Part shown: piece after piece, positions 17,201 to 25,240 of the stretch | Position numbering within the stretch: the first letter of the stretch is position 1 | Layout: every line of letters begins with the position of its first letter | Assembly (NCBI GenBank): GCA_027533395.1 | Contig: JAPZUF010000009.1 | Span: forward strand, 1-64,000 | Length of the DNA: 64,000 nucleotides | From: Cyclobacteriaceae bacterium | Lineage (GTDB): Bacteria > Bacteroidota > Bacteroidia > Cytophagales > Cyclobacteriaceae | Reading direction: 5' to 3' | Made by a program: the position numbers and the translations under genes | Notes under the pieces: generated by a model | Told to the model about the DNA's origin: nothing | The model's input: only the letters and a program-made list of their open reading frames with translations | The model's database searches: none

Positions 17201-20178
17201 AGAGTGATATCAGCATTATTGGTTTCAAAGGTTGCATTATTCTCAATGGTTAAATCATTTAGAACAGTTAAGGGCTGTATACCTAAAGTAACTTCGCCAC
17301 CTCCCTGACCTGATGTCGTACCTAAAAGTTGAAAGGTTCTTGATCCACCAGTTGCTCTGAAAATCGCATTCCAAAAAGTGGCTCTTGAAGTTATTCTGTA
17401 GGTCACAGCCTGATCAGCTTCAAAAATTACGGTTCCTCCTGTTATGCTTACGTTAGCAGGATCAGAGTTGATGAAAACAGAACCACGTGTGCTGGCTGTT
17501 CCTAAGTTATTAGCACTTTGGATAGTTAAAGTTCCACCGCTCATGTTGAACACATTACCCGGATAGGTTAAACTAAAAACTGCAAATTCATCACTTATAT
17601 CGTTACCTGTTAGTACAACATCACCACCAGTTTGAATGTAACTTCCATCTGAGCTTACTCCTGCTGTAGATGTTCTAATCTGTCTGGTTGTAATTGTACC
17701 ACCATCAACTTGAATGATACCATTTTCTCGAGTAGTAATTCCTCCTGTAACATCTGCTGTTAAATTACCTGCAGAAACTCGAAGTCTACCATAGGGAACT
17801 ATTGCTGTATTACCAGTCTTGGTTACTGTTGCTCCATTAACCCAAAGTTGTGCACCTTCATAAATTGCCAAATTACCACTTGTGTTGAGTGTAACGCTAA
17901 CATTAGTACCCAATTCAACTGTTCCATAAATTAATCCTAATGCATTCTCGTTTGTTGTTGCCTGATCGGTATCTATAGTGAAATTTGAACGACCGAATAA
18001 ATTGAAGTTACTACTTGTTGAAGCTGATAGTGTAGTTTTATAAGTATCGTTTAATCCTTTGTTTATTTCTATTCTCGAAAATCTTGTTTCACCATTACAT
18101 AATATTTGCTGGTCGCGTGTGGCATTCAATGTATTAAAATCAGCAAAACCAGTATTATCATCAGCCGTGAAATTGGCTGAGGTTCTATTCGTGAAATAAG
18201 CCGTGCCTCCATCATTAACGAAATTGCCATATAGATTGAATTCGTGACGAGTAGTGCTTGCTGTATTACCAACACGAATTCCTCCACTTGCATTCACAGT
18301 TACATTTCCAAAAATATTTATGACAAAGTTGGAAAGTGTACTGTTATCATTAATTCTAAATAATCCATTTTCGATGGTAAGGTTTCCATTAATTGTAAAA
18401 TTGGTGACGAGAGTTAACAAATCTGTTGAGCCCGTCATATTAACAACTACGTTGTTTAGCGTACGGTTGGATGAAAGTGTTTTTCCTGAACCATAAAACT
18501 CTACTGTTCCACCGATGCTATTATCTGCAAATGAAGTAACTGATCCCGCAGGGAAATTATCAGTTGAGCCAGATAGTCTGATTCTTCCATTTCCTGATAT
18601 ATTGATAAAGTTATGACCTGTTGTGGCTGCTAAATCTAGTGTGCCAATTACTTGCATACTGTTTATCTGAACATTGTTTGTGTTCATAGTAATTGTTCTT
18701 CCCGAGGTAACAATCACGTTATCTGTAAGTGAAGGAACCTCATTAGAGGGATTAACAAAAAGTGGTGTTATACCTCCATCTAAAGTCCAAGAAAGTGGGT
18801 CAGTCCAGTTACCTGATTGATAGCTATACCAAGTTCTATTAGAAACACCTGTAACAGGGCTGTTTGTTAAATCGAGTGTGCCAAGAGTGTAAACTCCATC
18901 AATTAAATTGGTGTCAGTAACTCTAAAGGAAATTTGGTCACCAGAAATAGTTTTGTCTCCGGATGTTATACCCGATACAACATCATAATTTCCTGTTGAT
19001 ATATTTAATCTTAGCAAGACATAATTGTCTTTATTTTGAGGGAATTGCCCACTAATTCCTTCACTAAAATCAAAAGTTAAATCTGCATCTAAAGTACCTG
19101 CAGTTGTTTTATCGATATACCAAGTTCTATTCCAACGCTGCACAACTCCTCCTGTTCCTAAGTTTGTGGTTACAGCAGAATTGGTAACACCATTATGAGC
19201 TGCCATTACATACTCTGCATCTGCATTTAGTGTACCGTTTGCCGGAGCTAAAATAAAACCACTTGAGTTAGCTAAAACATGTTGACCAGAAGATTGTTGA
19301 CCAAAACCTGCAAGGTCGAAGTCGTGATTAAAAGTAGGTGAACCGGCAACATCTCCCCCATAAAAGTCGACACCACCAGCTATTGCTATATTGTATTTTG
19401 CTGCAAGGTAGTTTTCAACAATTTGTCTTTGTGCAACATTTAAAGCAGATCTGTAAAGTATAACTTCAACAATCTCTCCCTCAAAATTATTAACATTTGA
19501 TGCTTCATATGTACCTACAAAAAGGTTAGATGGATTATTGTTCATGCTTGAACCAGTTGCAGTAATAGCGCCTCCTGTTCCATTTGTGGTCCCAGTCTGA
19601 GTTGTTCCTGCCATCGTGAAAGCAATTATGTTTGAAGCTGTCGATCCTCCAATGTTGCGAGTAGATCCATTTGCAACTGTAATTCTATACTGGCCTGAGG
19701 TTACTGCTCTATCTATAAAAAATGATTGGTTAGTTCCGGCTGAAGTTCTTTTAGATAAAACACCGTATGTTGTAGTTGCATTTGCGGGTCTGGAGACAAT
19801 GAAGGCAGAAAAGTTGCTTGTATTGTCTAAATTATCATTATCGGGAACCTCCAAATAAAAATTCAATCCTGGATCACTGGGAAAAGTGATGGATGGAAAA
19901 TTATTGAAATTTGCATCACTGCCATTCAGAGTAGGACGCGTAGCTCCAGTTCCTAATGCGTTATTGCCATTTCCTGATTGATCGGCCCAAACATCAACCA
20001 AAGCACCACTTGTAGTAATTCCTGTGTTGGATCTCAACCATAAAACGTTGGACGGCTGACCGTTTATTCCGGTTGCATTTCCAACACCTCCGGGGCCAGT
20101 TTGGGCAGTTGCCAGTTGAAAAGTTAATACTAAAATGAGAGTCAGCGTAAAGATTGTTGAGAATCTCTTGCCGGACAT
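11251..20178 (-). CDS. Giant T9SS-exported surface protein with N-terminal LamG-like region
   Basis: This is the largest gene here, about 2,975 codons without interruption. The signal peptide follows ATG 20178 (MSGKRFSTIFTLTLILVLT, cleavage near ATAQ); an in-frame start at 20220 would put 14 extra residues before it. Residues about 40-280 look like a concanavalin A/LamG-type domain (NVLWLRSNTGI, then QRQIVENYLAAKYNI). The long middle is rich in Thr, Asn, Gly and Ser, with recurring hydrophobic strands such as LTINGNLTIENG, suggesting stacked beta-solenoid coils, and has a poly-Gly patch encoded near 15.53 kb. The C-terminus has an IEWRTATEIDNDFFELQRS module and a T9SS type A sorting domain (YPNPVNRN, ending KKIIVN). 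Likely a cell-surface adhesin or secreted matrix protein; ligand unknown. Confidence 0.88.
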   Translation of the reverse strand: MSGKRFSTIFTLTLILVLTFQLATAQTGPGGVGNATGINGQPSNVLWLRSNTGITTSGALVDVWADQSGNGNNALGTGATRPTLNGSDANFNNFPSITFPSDPGLNFYLEVPDNDNLDNTSNFSAFIVSRPANATTTYGVLSKRTSAGTNQSFFIDRAVTSGQYRITVANGSTRNIGGSTASNIIAFTMAGTTQTGTTNGTGGAITATGSSMNNNPSNLFVGTYEASNVNNFEGEIVEVILYRSALNVAQRQIVENYLAAKYNIAIAGGVDFYGGDVAGSPTFNHDFDLAGFGQQSSGQHVLANSSGFILAPANGTLNADAEYVMAAHNGVTNSAVTTNLGTGGVVQRWNRTWYIDKTTAGTLDADLTFDFSEGISGQFPQNKDNYVLLRLNISTGNYDVVSGITSGDKTISGDQISFRVTDTNLIDGVYTLGTLDLTNSPVTGVSNRTWYSYQSGNWTDPLSWTLDGGITPLFVNPSNEVPSLTDNVIVTSGRTITMNTNNVQINSMQVIGTLDLAATTGHNFINISGNGRIRLSGSTDNFPAGSVTSFADNSIGGTVEFYGSGKTLSSNRTLNNVVVNMTGSTDLLTLVTNFTINGNLTIENGLFRINDNSTLSNFVINIFGNVTVNASGGIRVGNTASTTRHEFNLYGNFVNDGGTAYFTNRTSANFTADDNTGFADFNTLNATRDQQILCNGETRFSRIEINKGLNDTYKTTLSASTSSNFNLFGRSNFTIDTDQATTNENALGLIYGTVELGTNVSVTLNTSGNLAIYEGAQLWVNGATVTKTGNTAIVPYGRLRVSAGNLTADVTGGITTRENGIIQVDGGTITTRQIRTSTAGVSSDGSYIQTGGDVVLTGNDISDEFAVFSLTYPGNVFNMSGGTLTIQSANNLGTASTRGSVFINSDPANVSITGGTVIFEADQAVTYRITSRATFWNAIFRATGGSRTFQLLGTTSGQGGGEVTLGIQPLTVLNDLTIENNATFETNNADITLGGSFEIANGGIYTHGSNTTTFNGIGVASITLGNTTTTQTFNNLVINKNSSSDEVVIAAGRAAPNAAIQVNGTFTVTRGLFDYGAFRLAINENVSLSSGVTVGRTTSAGRLVFGATVDQTISTLGATIVSMEINKTTANRTVSLASGNLTITGTLTLTDGIFNINTRRLTFNGASAAISGTGYSTTKMIQMAGNAGDGGLEMYFNANETIVYPIGTNANSSFRYSPVTATTQSFADDGLIRISIEDRLLQLANLPATNSLSYNWRANHSNFTTLPRISYQFTYDQTDADGSEASYVPGKVLTGTPFTRSSEDGTDINTTTNVLTFNGTTTGGGFPGAGFTLENAAYTGGSNGMFTGTPETYYNLNTGQLGWEDNNKWSLISHTGSATNQSPGPGDIAIVRNFGEANGNAWIIMDVDVEVAAVIFDNTGGGWSPRITVQNGRTVSLGVVSGTGTIMVEANGSLPNLTTTDIGNFARQDASVFIYKVENNATYNLYTSFTEYPNLRIEGNDGSNNNGLRVMTNPNPVTINRDLWMDWGGTFRAGNTVTIVRDMLPGAGGGGGGRFQFGEGGNYIVNVGRDLTSNNSANNRVEVLNTTPSTRLHTLRVSGNITLNTGLIDLYSGAGATDNQVSLELISSTNGSFTNASGNTPDLFRIVMNKGNSIATTFTLTDNVTLNGPFDAATKPLTLQNGLLIMDDAALNFTLTSGGADFYIPGTSGLEVRQGTAATSTTSTNANIVLDGLIRVSGGTLSVNGGTTTDTNYIEYTNSGNASIEITSGTLTVAGQVRRQLTSDTGVLRFTQSGGIFTVGNESATTTSRGVFEVLNSGSLFNHSGGTFTVVRGINSTTIPSIWLEPTTSTVTAASTINIGSAATPSGVNALNIGLRASATLNNLVVNGVNSPVVRLYSLPLTLNGSLTVNTSNTFDANGLNLTIRGNMTVDGSYIPNGNTTFFTNTAAAVVSGATPLFNFFSFSKSGAGTLTVSKNITINKDLTVTAGTVAHTGFDITLIGNAALSSNFTSTSGNGLIFAGSTQQQLTRNIAGTTTLGIVTINNTNGVVIPDGNGFNFTINNGLRMQRGVWDIGSSLLTLNSSALITAVNPFSVTNMIQTNSSFTDFGVRKIFPTNFNAAIFVFPVGQLAYTPVTFNFVTPNTTGSNAAVITVRPANERHPSIVQDDELPLGAGPEDFDDHQNSLQYHWIINADNITNTNFRSTMTLQYDQSAVAVTAPRTEADYIPARILSDNNASNSINKFTTADLDEASNTITFDFSSVTDAGISGEYFAGVDLAIPDNVPTYRTTGSGNVNAAIYTPAVPGGGAPTGAQVIIEPGHNVTFNINNVSLYETTISAGATLTIPTGSIGHRLGTLTGTGDLRVESNTTSLVLPAAVYDDFFSCSGGGLIFGGSGSYEILGGIPSLRNLTILGSGAKTFANNDVTICNDLTVNMTSGSLSIINSRTINVQNDVIINNAGALNTLTGNLNITRDLIQSAGTFNGGTGGTKAVGRNINVTGGTFNTGTGVGNLLEVAGNMTVADAATFTTGTASATGQVVLFDGTSQQTLTGNFTNALFSFRAFNRLEINNATGLILAGNVTINAELGLTNGLITPGTNTLLLGLTAIATPTLGSLNSFVNGKLSKVINNGTFNFPIGRTAAATNRWRPGALFNTTGGTRTWDMEYIPGAATGAVANAPAPRNNPVNNFTSADPLILRIATGEHWRVSDGSGTSNGRTARVGLSWGTASDVSAIQSQRESMKVMTWNGTNWTNSGGQNFSVGHTQSAGTFQSVSTLSFSENIVTLGSTEVANPLPVELLSFSGVFDNGINIIEWRTATEIDNDFFELQRSVDGETFEVIGIVKGVGTTTDLTNYSYRDNKPLMGNNYYRLRQVDFNGQFEYSDVIRIVVDENAFVFNINPYPNPVNRNQKLKTDYLKSNDADAVVLLRDLTGKVMEQALVNGNSGTVEFNIDNKNPGMYLVEMQQGQRKIVKKIIVN

Positions 20179-20326
20179 AAAGCAAACCATAAGACAGATT
20201 TTAGGTATTTTAAACAACAAATTAAACTCAATAACAATTACTTATGAAATTAATTAAATGTTATTTGGTCTTTTATTGATACTTGATTAAGAGAAAAGGT
20301 AACGGATAAAAACTATAAATTGCTGA

Positions 20327-21565
20327 ATGATTTTAAACTACTTATGGGCTGCTTTCTTTATAGTGGCAGCCTTTATAGCTTTTTTCAGGCTTTTGATTTT
20401 TAGCGATGGTAGTCTCTTCCCTGCTATGATTGATGCTACTTTTCAAGCATCAAAAACTGGTTTTGAAATATCACTTTACCTAACAGGTGTTATGGCTCTA
20501 TGGCTTGGCTTAATGAAAATAGGTGAAAGAGGCGGAATCGTACCTATACTAGCAAAAGTGATAGGACCTTTTTCCAAACGTTTGTTTCCCTCCGTACCCA
20601 ATGAACATCCTGCGTCAGGATCTATCATCATGAATTTTAGTGCTAACATGCTCGGCTTGGATAATGCTGCTACACCCTTAGGTTTAAAAGCAATGAAAGA
20701 ATTGCAAGAACTAAACCCTAAGAAAGACGAAGCCTCTGACGCACAAATTGCTTTTATGGTACTCAATGCTTCTGGTTTAACTATTATACCTATCACCATA
20801 ATTGCAGATAGGGCAACGTTAGGCTCTATCAATCCTACCAGCATTTTTATTCCAACCTTACTTGCCACTTTTGTAAGTACAATGGCAGGTCTTGTTTATC
20901 TTTCTTTTAAACAAAAGATAAGATGGGATTTTGTCTTTTTGAGTTATATCATTGGACTTTGTGTATTCGTAAGTGCTTCGATGTATTATTTCACTTCATT
21001 AGGTCCTGAATCGCTAAAATTAAAATCAAGCATCATTTCAAGTCTTATTATTTTCACCATCATACTTTCGTTCATAACACTAGGCATAAAAAGGAAAATT
21101 CCTTTGTTCGAAACCTTTGTTGAAGGTGCCAAAGAAGGTTTTGAAACAGCCATTAAAATAATTCCTTATTTAGTAGCTATGCTCGTTGGCATAGCTGTTT
21201 TTCGTGCTAGTGGTGCTATCGACTACCTTATGGATGGAATGAAATTTTTATTTGGCACTCTGTTACAAATCAACACAGCCTTTGTAGATGCACTTCCAGT
21301 TGCTATTTTAAAACCTCTAACAGGTCAAGGTTCGCGCGCTATGATGATGGACATTGCTAAGACTTTGGGGCCGGATTCGTTCGCAGGAAATCTCGCCAGT
21401 ATTTTTAGGGGCTGCTCTGAAACAACTTTTTATGTTGTAGCGGTTTACTTTGGCTCGGTTAATATAAAAAAGACAAGATATGCAGTAACCGGAGGCTTAC
21501 TTGCCGATATAGCAGGTGCTGTTGCCGCCATCTTTATCGCTTATCTTTTCTTTGATGTGGTCTAA
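20327..21565 (+). CDS. Fused SpmA/SpmB-type nucleoside-recognition (Gate) membrane protein
   Basis: The 412-residue inner-membrane protein contains two Gate (nucleoside recognition) halves. The N-terminal half resembles spore maturation protein SpmA, with MNFSANMLGLDNAATPLGLKA around residues 102-122. The C-terminal half resembles SpmB, with EGAKEGFETAIKIIPYLVAML and a QGSRAMMMD segment. In sporulating Firmicutes the two are separate genes; fused forms occur widely in non-sporulating bacteria, where the substrate is not known. It is divergent from the giant gene, separated by 148 bp, and a small unknown gene follows 47 bp later. No TCS or transporter partner is visible. Confidence 0.88.
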   Translation: MILNYLWAAFFIVAAFIAFFRLLIFSDGSLFPAMIDATFQASKTGFEISLYLTGVMALWLGLMKIGERGGIVPILAKVIGPFSKRLFPSVPNEHPASGSIIMNFSANMLGLDNAATPLGLKAMKELQELNPKKDEASDAQIAFMVLNASGLTIIPITIIADRATLGSINPTSIFIPTLLATFVSTMAGLVYLSFKQKIRWDFVFLSYIIGLCVFVSASMYYFTSLGPESLKLKSSIISSLIIFTIILSFITLGIKRKIPLFETFVEGAKEGFETAIKIIPYLVAMLVGIAVFRASGAIDYLMDGMKFLFGTLLQINTAFVDALPVAILKPLTGQGSRAMMMDIAKTLGPDSFAGNLASIFRGCSETTFYVVAVYFGSVNIKKTRYAVTGGLLADIAGAVAAIFIAYLFFDVV

Positions 21566-21612
21566 AATTCTGGTTTATTTGTTATATTGAAACTCTACCG
21601 ATAACCTTGTCT

Positions 21613-22062
21613 ATGGAAAAAAAAGCTGAGATCCAAAAAACGATTTACGATAATGCTAAGACACACTTTCTTGGCAACTTTCCTGATTCGTTACCAATCG
21701 AACAAGCCTACGTACACATTGGTATGTACTTAGGTTGGATTATTGAACATGAATTATATTCAGAATATTTTGAAGAAGAAGCATCTGTTCAAATTTTCCG
21801 CTTTAAAAGAAGAGAAATTTCCTGCACTATTCTAAGTGAAATTTGGGATGGTTATTTAGGTTTTGAATTGTTCAATAAACAAGGTAACATGTTCACCTAT
21901 TATTATTATGGTGGTGGTATCTATAGAAACGATTATGATGAAATATTAGTAAAAGGTTTACCTTCTATTTATCACGTTACTGATAGTTGGGAAAATTATG
22001 AGAAAATAAAAAACCGCATTGATTTGCGGTTTCAAGATTGGAAAAAATTAACCGGGCAATAA
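21613..22062 (+). CDS. Conserved hypothetical protein (possible DUF7832 type)
   Basis: The 149-residue soluble protein carries DSLPIEQAYVHIGMYLGWI near residue 27, a stretch I associate with a conserved bacterial family of unknown function (possibly DUF7832). The rest is rich in aromatic and acidic residues (YEKIKNRIDLRFQDW at the end). There is no signal peptide or membrane segment. I prefer ATG 21613 to the in-frame TTG at 21607. It follows the SpmA/B-like gene by 47 bp and may be co-transcribed. The last 50 bases contain two successive hairpins (22011-22032 and 22050-22070); the second is the terminator, whose loop holds the stop codon. Confidence 0.75.
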   Translation: MEKKAEIQKTIYDNAKTHFLGNFPDSLPIEQAYVHIGMYLGWIIEHELYSEYFEEEASVQIFRFKRREISCTILSEIWDGYLGFELFNKQGNMFTYYYYGGGIYRNDYDEILVKGLPSIYHVTDSWENYEKIKNRIDLRFQDWKKLTGQ

Positions 22063-22077
22063 ACCCGGTTTTTTTTT
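22050..22077. terminator. Terminator overlapping a stop codon
   Basis: A 7-bp AACCGGG/CCCGGTT stem (22050-22056 with 22064-22070) is followed by a long T run. The TAA of the upstream gene (22060-22062) lies in the 7-nt loop. The convergent minus-strand gene ends at 22076, inside the T tract. Confidence 0.9.
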
Positions 22078-23857
22078 ATTGCTTAAGTTTTCCGTTTTTA
22101 TCGATGTTGTAAACTCTTGCATCGCTTGTACTAATAGCTAACTCTCCACTTACAAAATTGGCCGTAGCAGGAATTCCATCAAGTAGAAAATCAAATTGCC
22201 ATGCTAATCCATCGCTTCTATAAATTTTTGCGACTGTTACTGGATATTTTCCTTCTTTATTAGTTTTACTTTCAGAATAAATCAAAACAAAAAATATCTG
22301 TGCAGCCGGGTCTGTTACTAAAATACTTTTAGCAAATGCCTGACGAAATTTACTAAAATACTTTTTGTCGAGATTGAATGTAAATTTTAAATCAGGCTTG
22401 CGCGATGTTGGAATGTTAAACAAATAACCCGATACTGTCGCAGTGTCTTTGTAATGTAAACCTGTTGTAAATTTATCTGGAATCACTAATAAAGGCTGAA
22501 ATGCGTATTGTTCACCCGGGTTATTAAATAAGGCTACCGAATCTGTATCACTTGTTAACCACTTCAAACCTCTTGTTCTAAAATTTAATTCAAACTTTTT
22601 AAGTTGAACTTGTTTTTCGCTATACTCTTGCAGTCCTCTTATATACGTTTTAAGGATAGTAGCTTTATTAAATGTGTTGGTGATGAAATGCTGATAGTCG
22701 TATGCTCGTTTATCTATTTCGATTAAATCAAATTTACTTACCAAACTATCTAAATTTTTTATGGCTTGGTATTCGGACTGAATTGCTTTTATCATAATAT
22801 AATAATCTGCACTGTCTCGTAACTTCTTATTTGAGACAATCAGTGATTTATACTTCAATTCATTAATCTTGCTTTGAAGCACGAAAATTGGAAGAGGATT
22901 TTCATCCACAGTGCGCATCAATTCATAGGGCAATTTAGTCTCTATTTTTTGAATCTCTGTGTAGACAGAAATTGAATCAACTTCCAATTTGTTTCTCAAT
23001 TTATTTATCTCAATATCTAGGTTAACTAATTGATCTCTTACCGGAATCCAATCTGTTTTTATTAGTTTCGTCTGCTTGTCGGCAAAAATTTTATAATCCC
23101 ATAACTTCAAATCATTCTCAAAAAAGTTAGCTGGCTCTTTACCATCTTTACTGATATCATCAATATTTAATAGAGAAATTTTCTGATCATACTTTCCTTT
23201 CGATAAAGCAACAACGTTTGTCTTATAAATTCCGAAAGCTTTCGTACAAGAATCAAACTTTACACTGATTGCATTTAATTGTTTGAGTGTTTCATCATCT
23301 GCTTGTAAAACTAAACTTTTATTGGTTCTGTATTTTTCAACCAAATTTGCAAATAACTTTTGTGTGCCTTTGTAGAGTGAATCAGACAAGACAAAGTAAG
23401 TATTGGTAAGTTTTACTTTGTCTGCTCTTTCTTTTAATTCTTGTTGTTTTTTCTCTAAAAAAAACTGAACATCACTGAGCTTTACGCCAAACTCACCTGT
23501 TCTTAAGTCGCGTCTTTTAAATGATTCATAATATTCATCATTTTTTCTTAACTCTTTCTCTGTAATGGTTGTATAAGCTTTATTCAAATACAAAATTGAA
23601 GAGTCAATTTGCAACAATAACTTTTTAGTTTCCTTTAATACATCTGCTTTGTTTAGTTTATGCTCATAAAGCAAGCCCATAAAAAGAAATGCATTGGGAT
23701 TATCATCATTTTCTTTAACATACTTTTTTAAAAATGGCTCTGCCTCATCATATTGCTTGTTGGCCAACCAGGTGTAAATATCCTTATACTTAACTTTTTG
23801 TGCGAAAGAAGTAGAAAAAGAGAGTAAGAAAAGAATAATAAAAAATCTTTTATACAT
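22076..23857 (-). CDS. Unrecognised exported TPR-like protein
   Basis: I do not recognise a family for this 593-residue protein. A signal peptide is clear (MYKRFFIILFLLSFSTSFAQ). Residues 20-75 resemble a TPR-like pair (YTWLANKQYDEAEPFLKKYV, then NPNAFLFMGLLYEHKLNKA). Residues 75-420 are strongly charged and helical, probably a long coiled coil. The last 170 residues are beta-rich (VTVAKIYRSDGLAWQFDFLLDGIPATANF). No lipobox is present, so it is probably periplasmic. It is monocistronic: divergent from the TlpA-like gene and convergent with a small unknown gene, sharing the terminator at 22050-22077. The coiled-coil plus TPR layout suggests an envelope scaffold, but that is speculation. Confidence 0.8.
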   Translation of the reverse strand: MYKRFFIILFLLSFSTSFAQKVKYKDIYTWLANKQYDEAEPFLKKYVKENDDNPNAFLFMGLLYEHKLNKADVLKETKKLLLQIDSSILYLNKAYTTITEKELRKNDEYYESFKRRDLRTGEFGVKLSDVQFFLEKKQQELKERADKVKLTNTYFVLSDSLYKGTQKLFANLVEKYRTNKSLVLQADDETLKQLNAISVKFDSCTKAFGIYKTNVVALSKGKYDQKISLLNIDDISKDGKEPANFFENDLKLWDYKIFADKQTKLIKTDWIPVRDQLVNLDIEINKLRNKLEVDSISVYTEIQKIETKLPYELMRTVDENPLPIFVLQSKINELKYKSLIVSNKKLRDSADYYIMIKAIQSEYQAIKNLDSLVSKFDLIEIDKRAYDYQHFITNTFNKATILKTYIRGLQEYSEKQVQLKKFELNFRTRGLKWLTSDTDSVALFNNPGEQYAFQPLLVIPDKFTTGLHYKDTATVSGYLFNIPTSRKPDLKFTFNLDKKYFSKFRQAFAKSILVTDPAAQIFFVLIYSESKTNKEGKYPVTVAKIYRSDGLAWQFDFLLDGIPATANFVSGELAISTSDARVYNIDKNGKLKQ

Positions 23858-23924
23858 TGAGGAATAATTTAACCTACGAAATTAAACAGTTTTCATTAAA
23901 TTACTATACATCTTTTGTGCCAAA

Positions 23925-24473
23925 ATGAAAATACGAGTTTGGTTACTTAGTCTACTGTTGCTGATTGCTTACTTTTCTAATGAAGTTTTAGCTAGACCAA
24001 TCGATGCTGATGTTCATGCAAATCAACTAAAAAAGGCAGACACGCTTGATTTTAATTTTAACGTGATCGATTTATCTGGGAAATCTATTTCGCTTAATAA
24101 ATGGAAAGGTAAATTTGTTTTAATTAATCTTTGGGCAACTTGGTGTGGTCCATGCAGAGTAGAGATGCCTCACCTACAAAAACTATATACAACCTTCGAG
24201 CATCCTGACTTTGAGATAATCACCTTTTCACTTGATAAGCAGAACCAAGTTGAAAAGGTTAAATCATACCTGAGTAGAAGTAATTACACTTTTAGTGTGT
24301 TTTTTCCAGATAAGGATTTTCCTGATGTACTTAAAGTGAAATCCATTCCTTCCTCTTTTTTAATTGATGATAAAGGAAAAATTGTTTGGCAACATACAGG
24401 TGTGTTTAGGTTTGATAAGTCATCTTTCAAAAAAAAGCTTCGTCAACTTATGCATTCAAACGAAGCTGAATAA
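23925..24473 (+). CDS. TlpA-like thiol-disulfide oxidoreductase
   Basis: The 182-residue exported protein has a thioredoxin fold of the TlpA/ResA/AhpC-TSA type. An N-terminal hydrophobic segment (residues about 5-23) ends at VLA-R, so it is a cleaved signal peptide or anchor. The active site is WATWCGPCRVEMP with CGPC, and the cis-Pro region reads SIPSSFLIDDKGKI. Such proteins keep periplasmic cysteines reduced, for example for cytochrome c maturation. The substrate cannot be read. Its last 26 bases overlap the end of the convergent coaX gene. Confidence 0.92.
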   Translation: MKIRVWLLSLLLLIAYFSNEVLARPIDADVHANQLKKADTLDFNFNVIDLSGKSISLNKWKGKFVLINLWATWCGPCRVEMPHLQKLYTTFEHPDFEIITFSLDKQNQVEKVKSYLSRSNYTFSVFFPDKDFPDVLKVKSIPSSFLIDDKGKIVWQHTGVFRFDKSSFKKKLRQLMHSNEAE

Positions 24474-25233
24474 TTTCACCTGCTAATCGTAAACCATCTA
24501 AAGTTAATTTTGCTTTTACGTCAGTAAAAGTGTCTTTTACTACAGGAAGAATGGAAGAAAGACCGCCTGTAGCAACAACAGGTAAATCAGGAATTCCCAA
24601 TTCAGTTTTCACTCTGTTTACCATGTGCGTAACTAAACCTTCATAGCCAATTAAAACGCCTGCTTGTATAGCATGAGTTGTATCCTTTCCCAAAACGGAG
24701 ACAGGAACTTGTAGTGGTACTTCGAATAAGCGTGCTGTATTTTGAGTTAATGCTTTGATAGAAGTTTTTAAGCCGGGTAAGATGGCCACTCCTTCTATTA
24801 AACCATTGTTGGATAGGGTTGTAAAAGTTAAAGCAGTTCCAAAATCAACAACAAGGCAAGCACGTTTGTATAAATGATAAGCTGCTAAAGCATTGCAAAC
24901 TAAGTCTGAACCAATTTGATGCGGATTTAAAACTTTGATTGGAAGTAATGTGAAATTTTCTGCACTTAAGATAATTGGTTTTTTTTCTGTGAGCTGTGCA
25001 ATAGCTTGTTCAATATGTGGTGTTAAGTCAGGCACCACACTACTGATGGCGATTAAGGATAGTTTATCAAACTTTAATTGATGCTCTAAAAACAAATCGC
25101 GCAACGAATTAAAATAAAGATGAACTGGTTTTTCTATGTCAGATGGCAATCTGAAAACATGGCGCCACTCTTGGTCGTATCCTACTCCAATGGTGATGTC
25201 TGTGTTACCAATGTCAAAGACCAAACTTTTCAT
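24448..25233 (-). CDS. coaX: Type III pantothenate kinase
   Basis: CoaX phosphorylates pantothenate, the first step of CoA synthesis. The 261-residue protein (from ATG 25233) has the ASKHA-fold landmarks: DIGNTDI at the N-terminus, VVDFGTALTFT near 125 and VATGGLSS near 220. The catalytic-loop motif usually written GADR reads GSDLVCN, so the Asp is kept but the Arg is replaced by Leu. An in-frame ATG at 25251 would overlap the sirtuin gene by 11 bp; I prefer MKSLVFDIGNT, which leaves 7 bp. It follows the sirtuin gene on the same strand and is probably co-transcribed. Its 3' end overlaps the TlpA-like gene. Confidence 0.93.
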   Translation of the reverse strand: MKSLVFDIGNTDITIGVGYDQEWRHVFRLPSDIEKPVHLYFNSLRDLFLEHQLKFDKLSLIAISSVVPDLTPHIEQAIAQLTEKKPIILSAENFTLLPIKVLNPHQIGSDLVCNALAAYHLYKRACLVVDFGTALTFTTLSNNGLIEGVAILPGLKTSIKALTQNTARLFEVPLQVPVSVLGKDTTHAIQAGVLIGYEGLVTHMVNRVKTELGIPDLPVVATGGLSSILPVVKDTFTDVKAKLTLDGLRLAGEIIQLRLNA

Positions 25234-25240
25234 GATTGCT

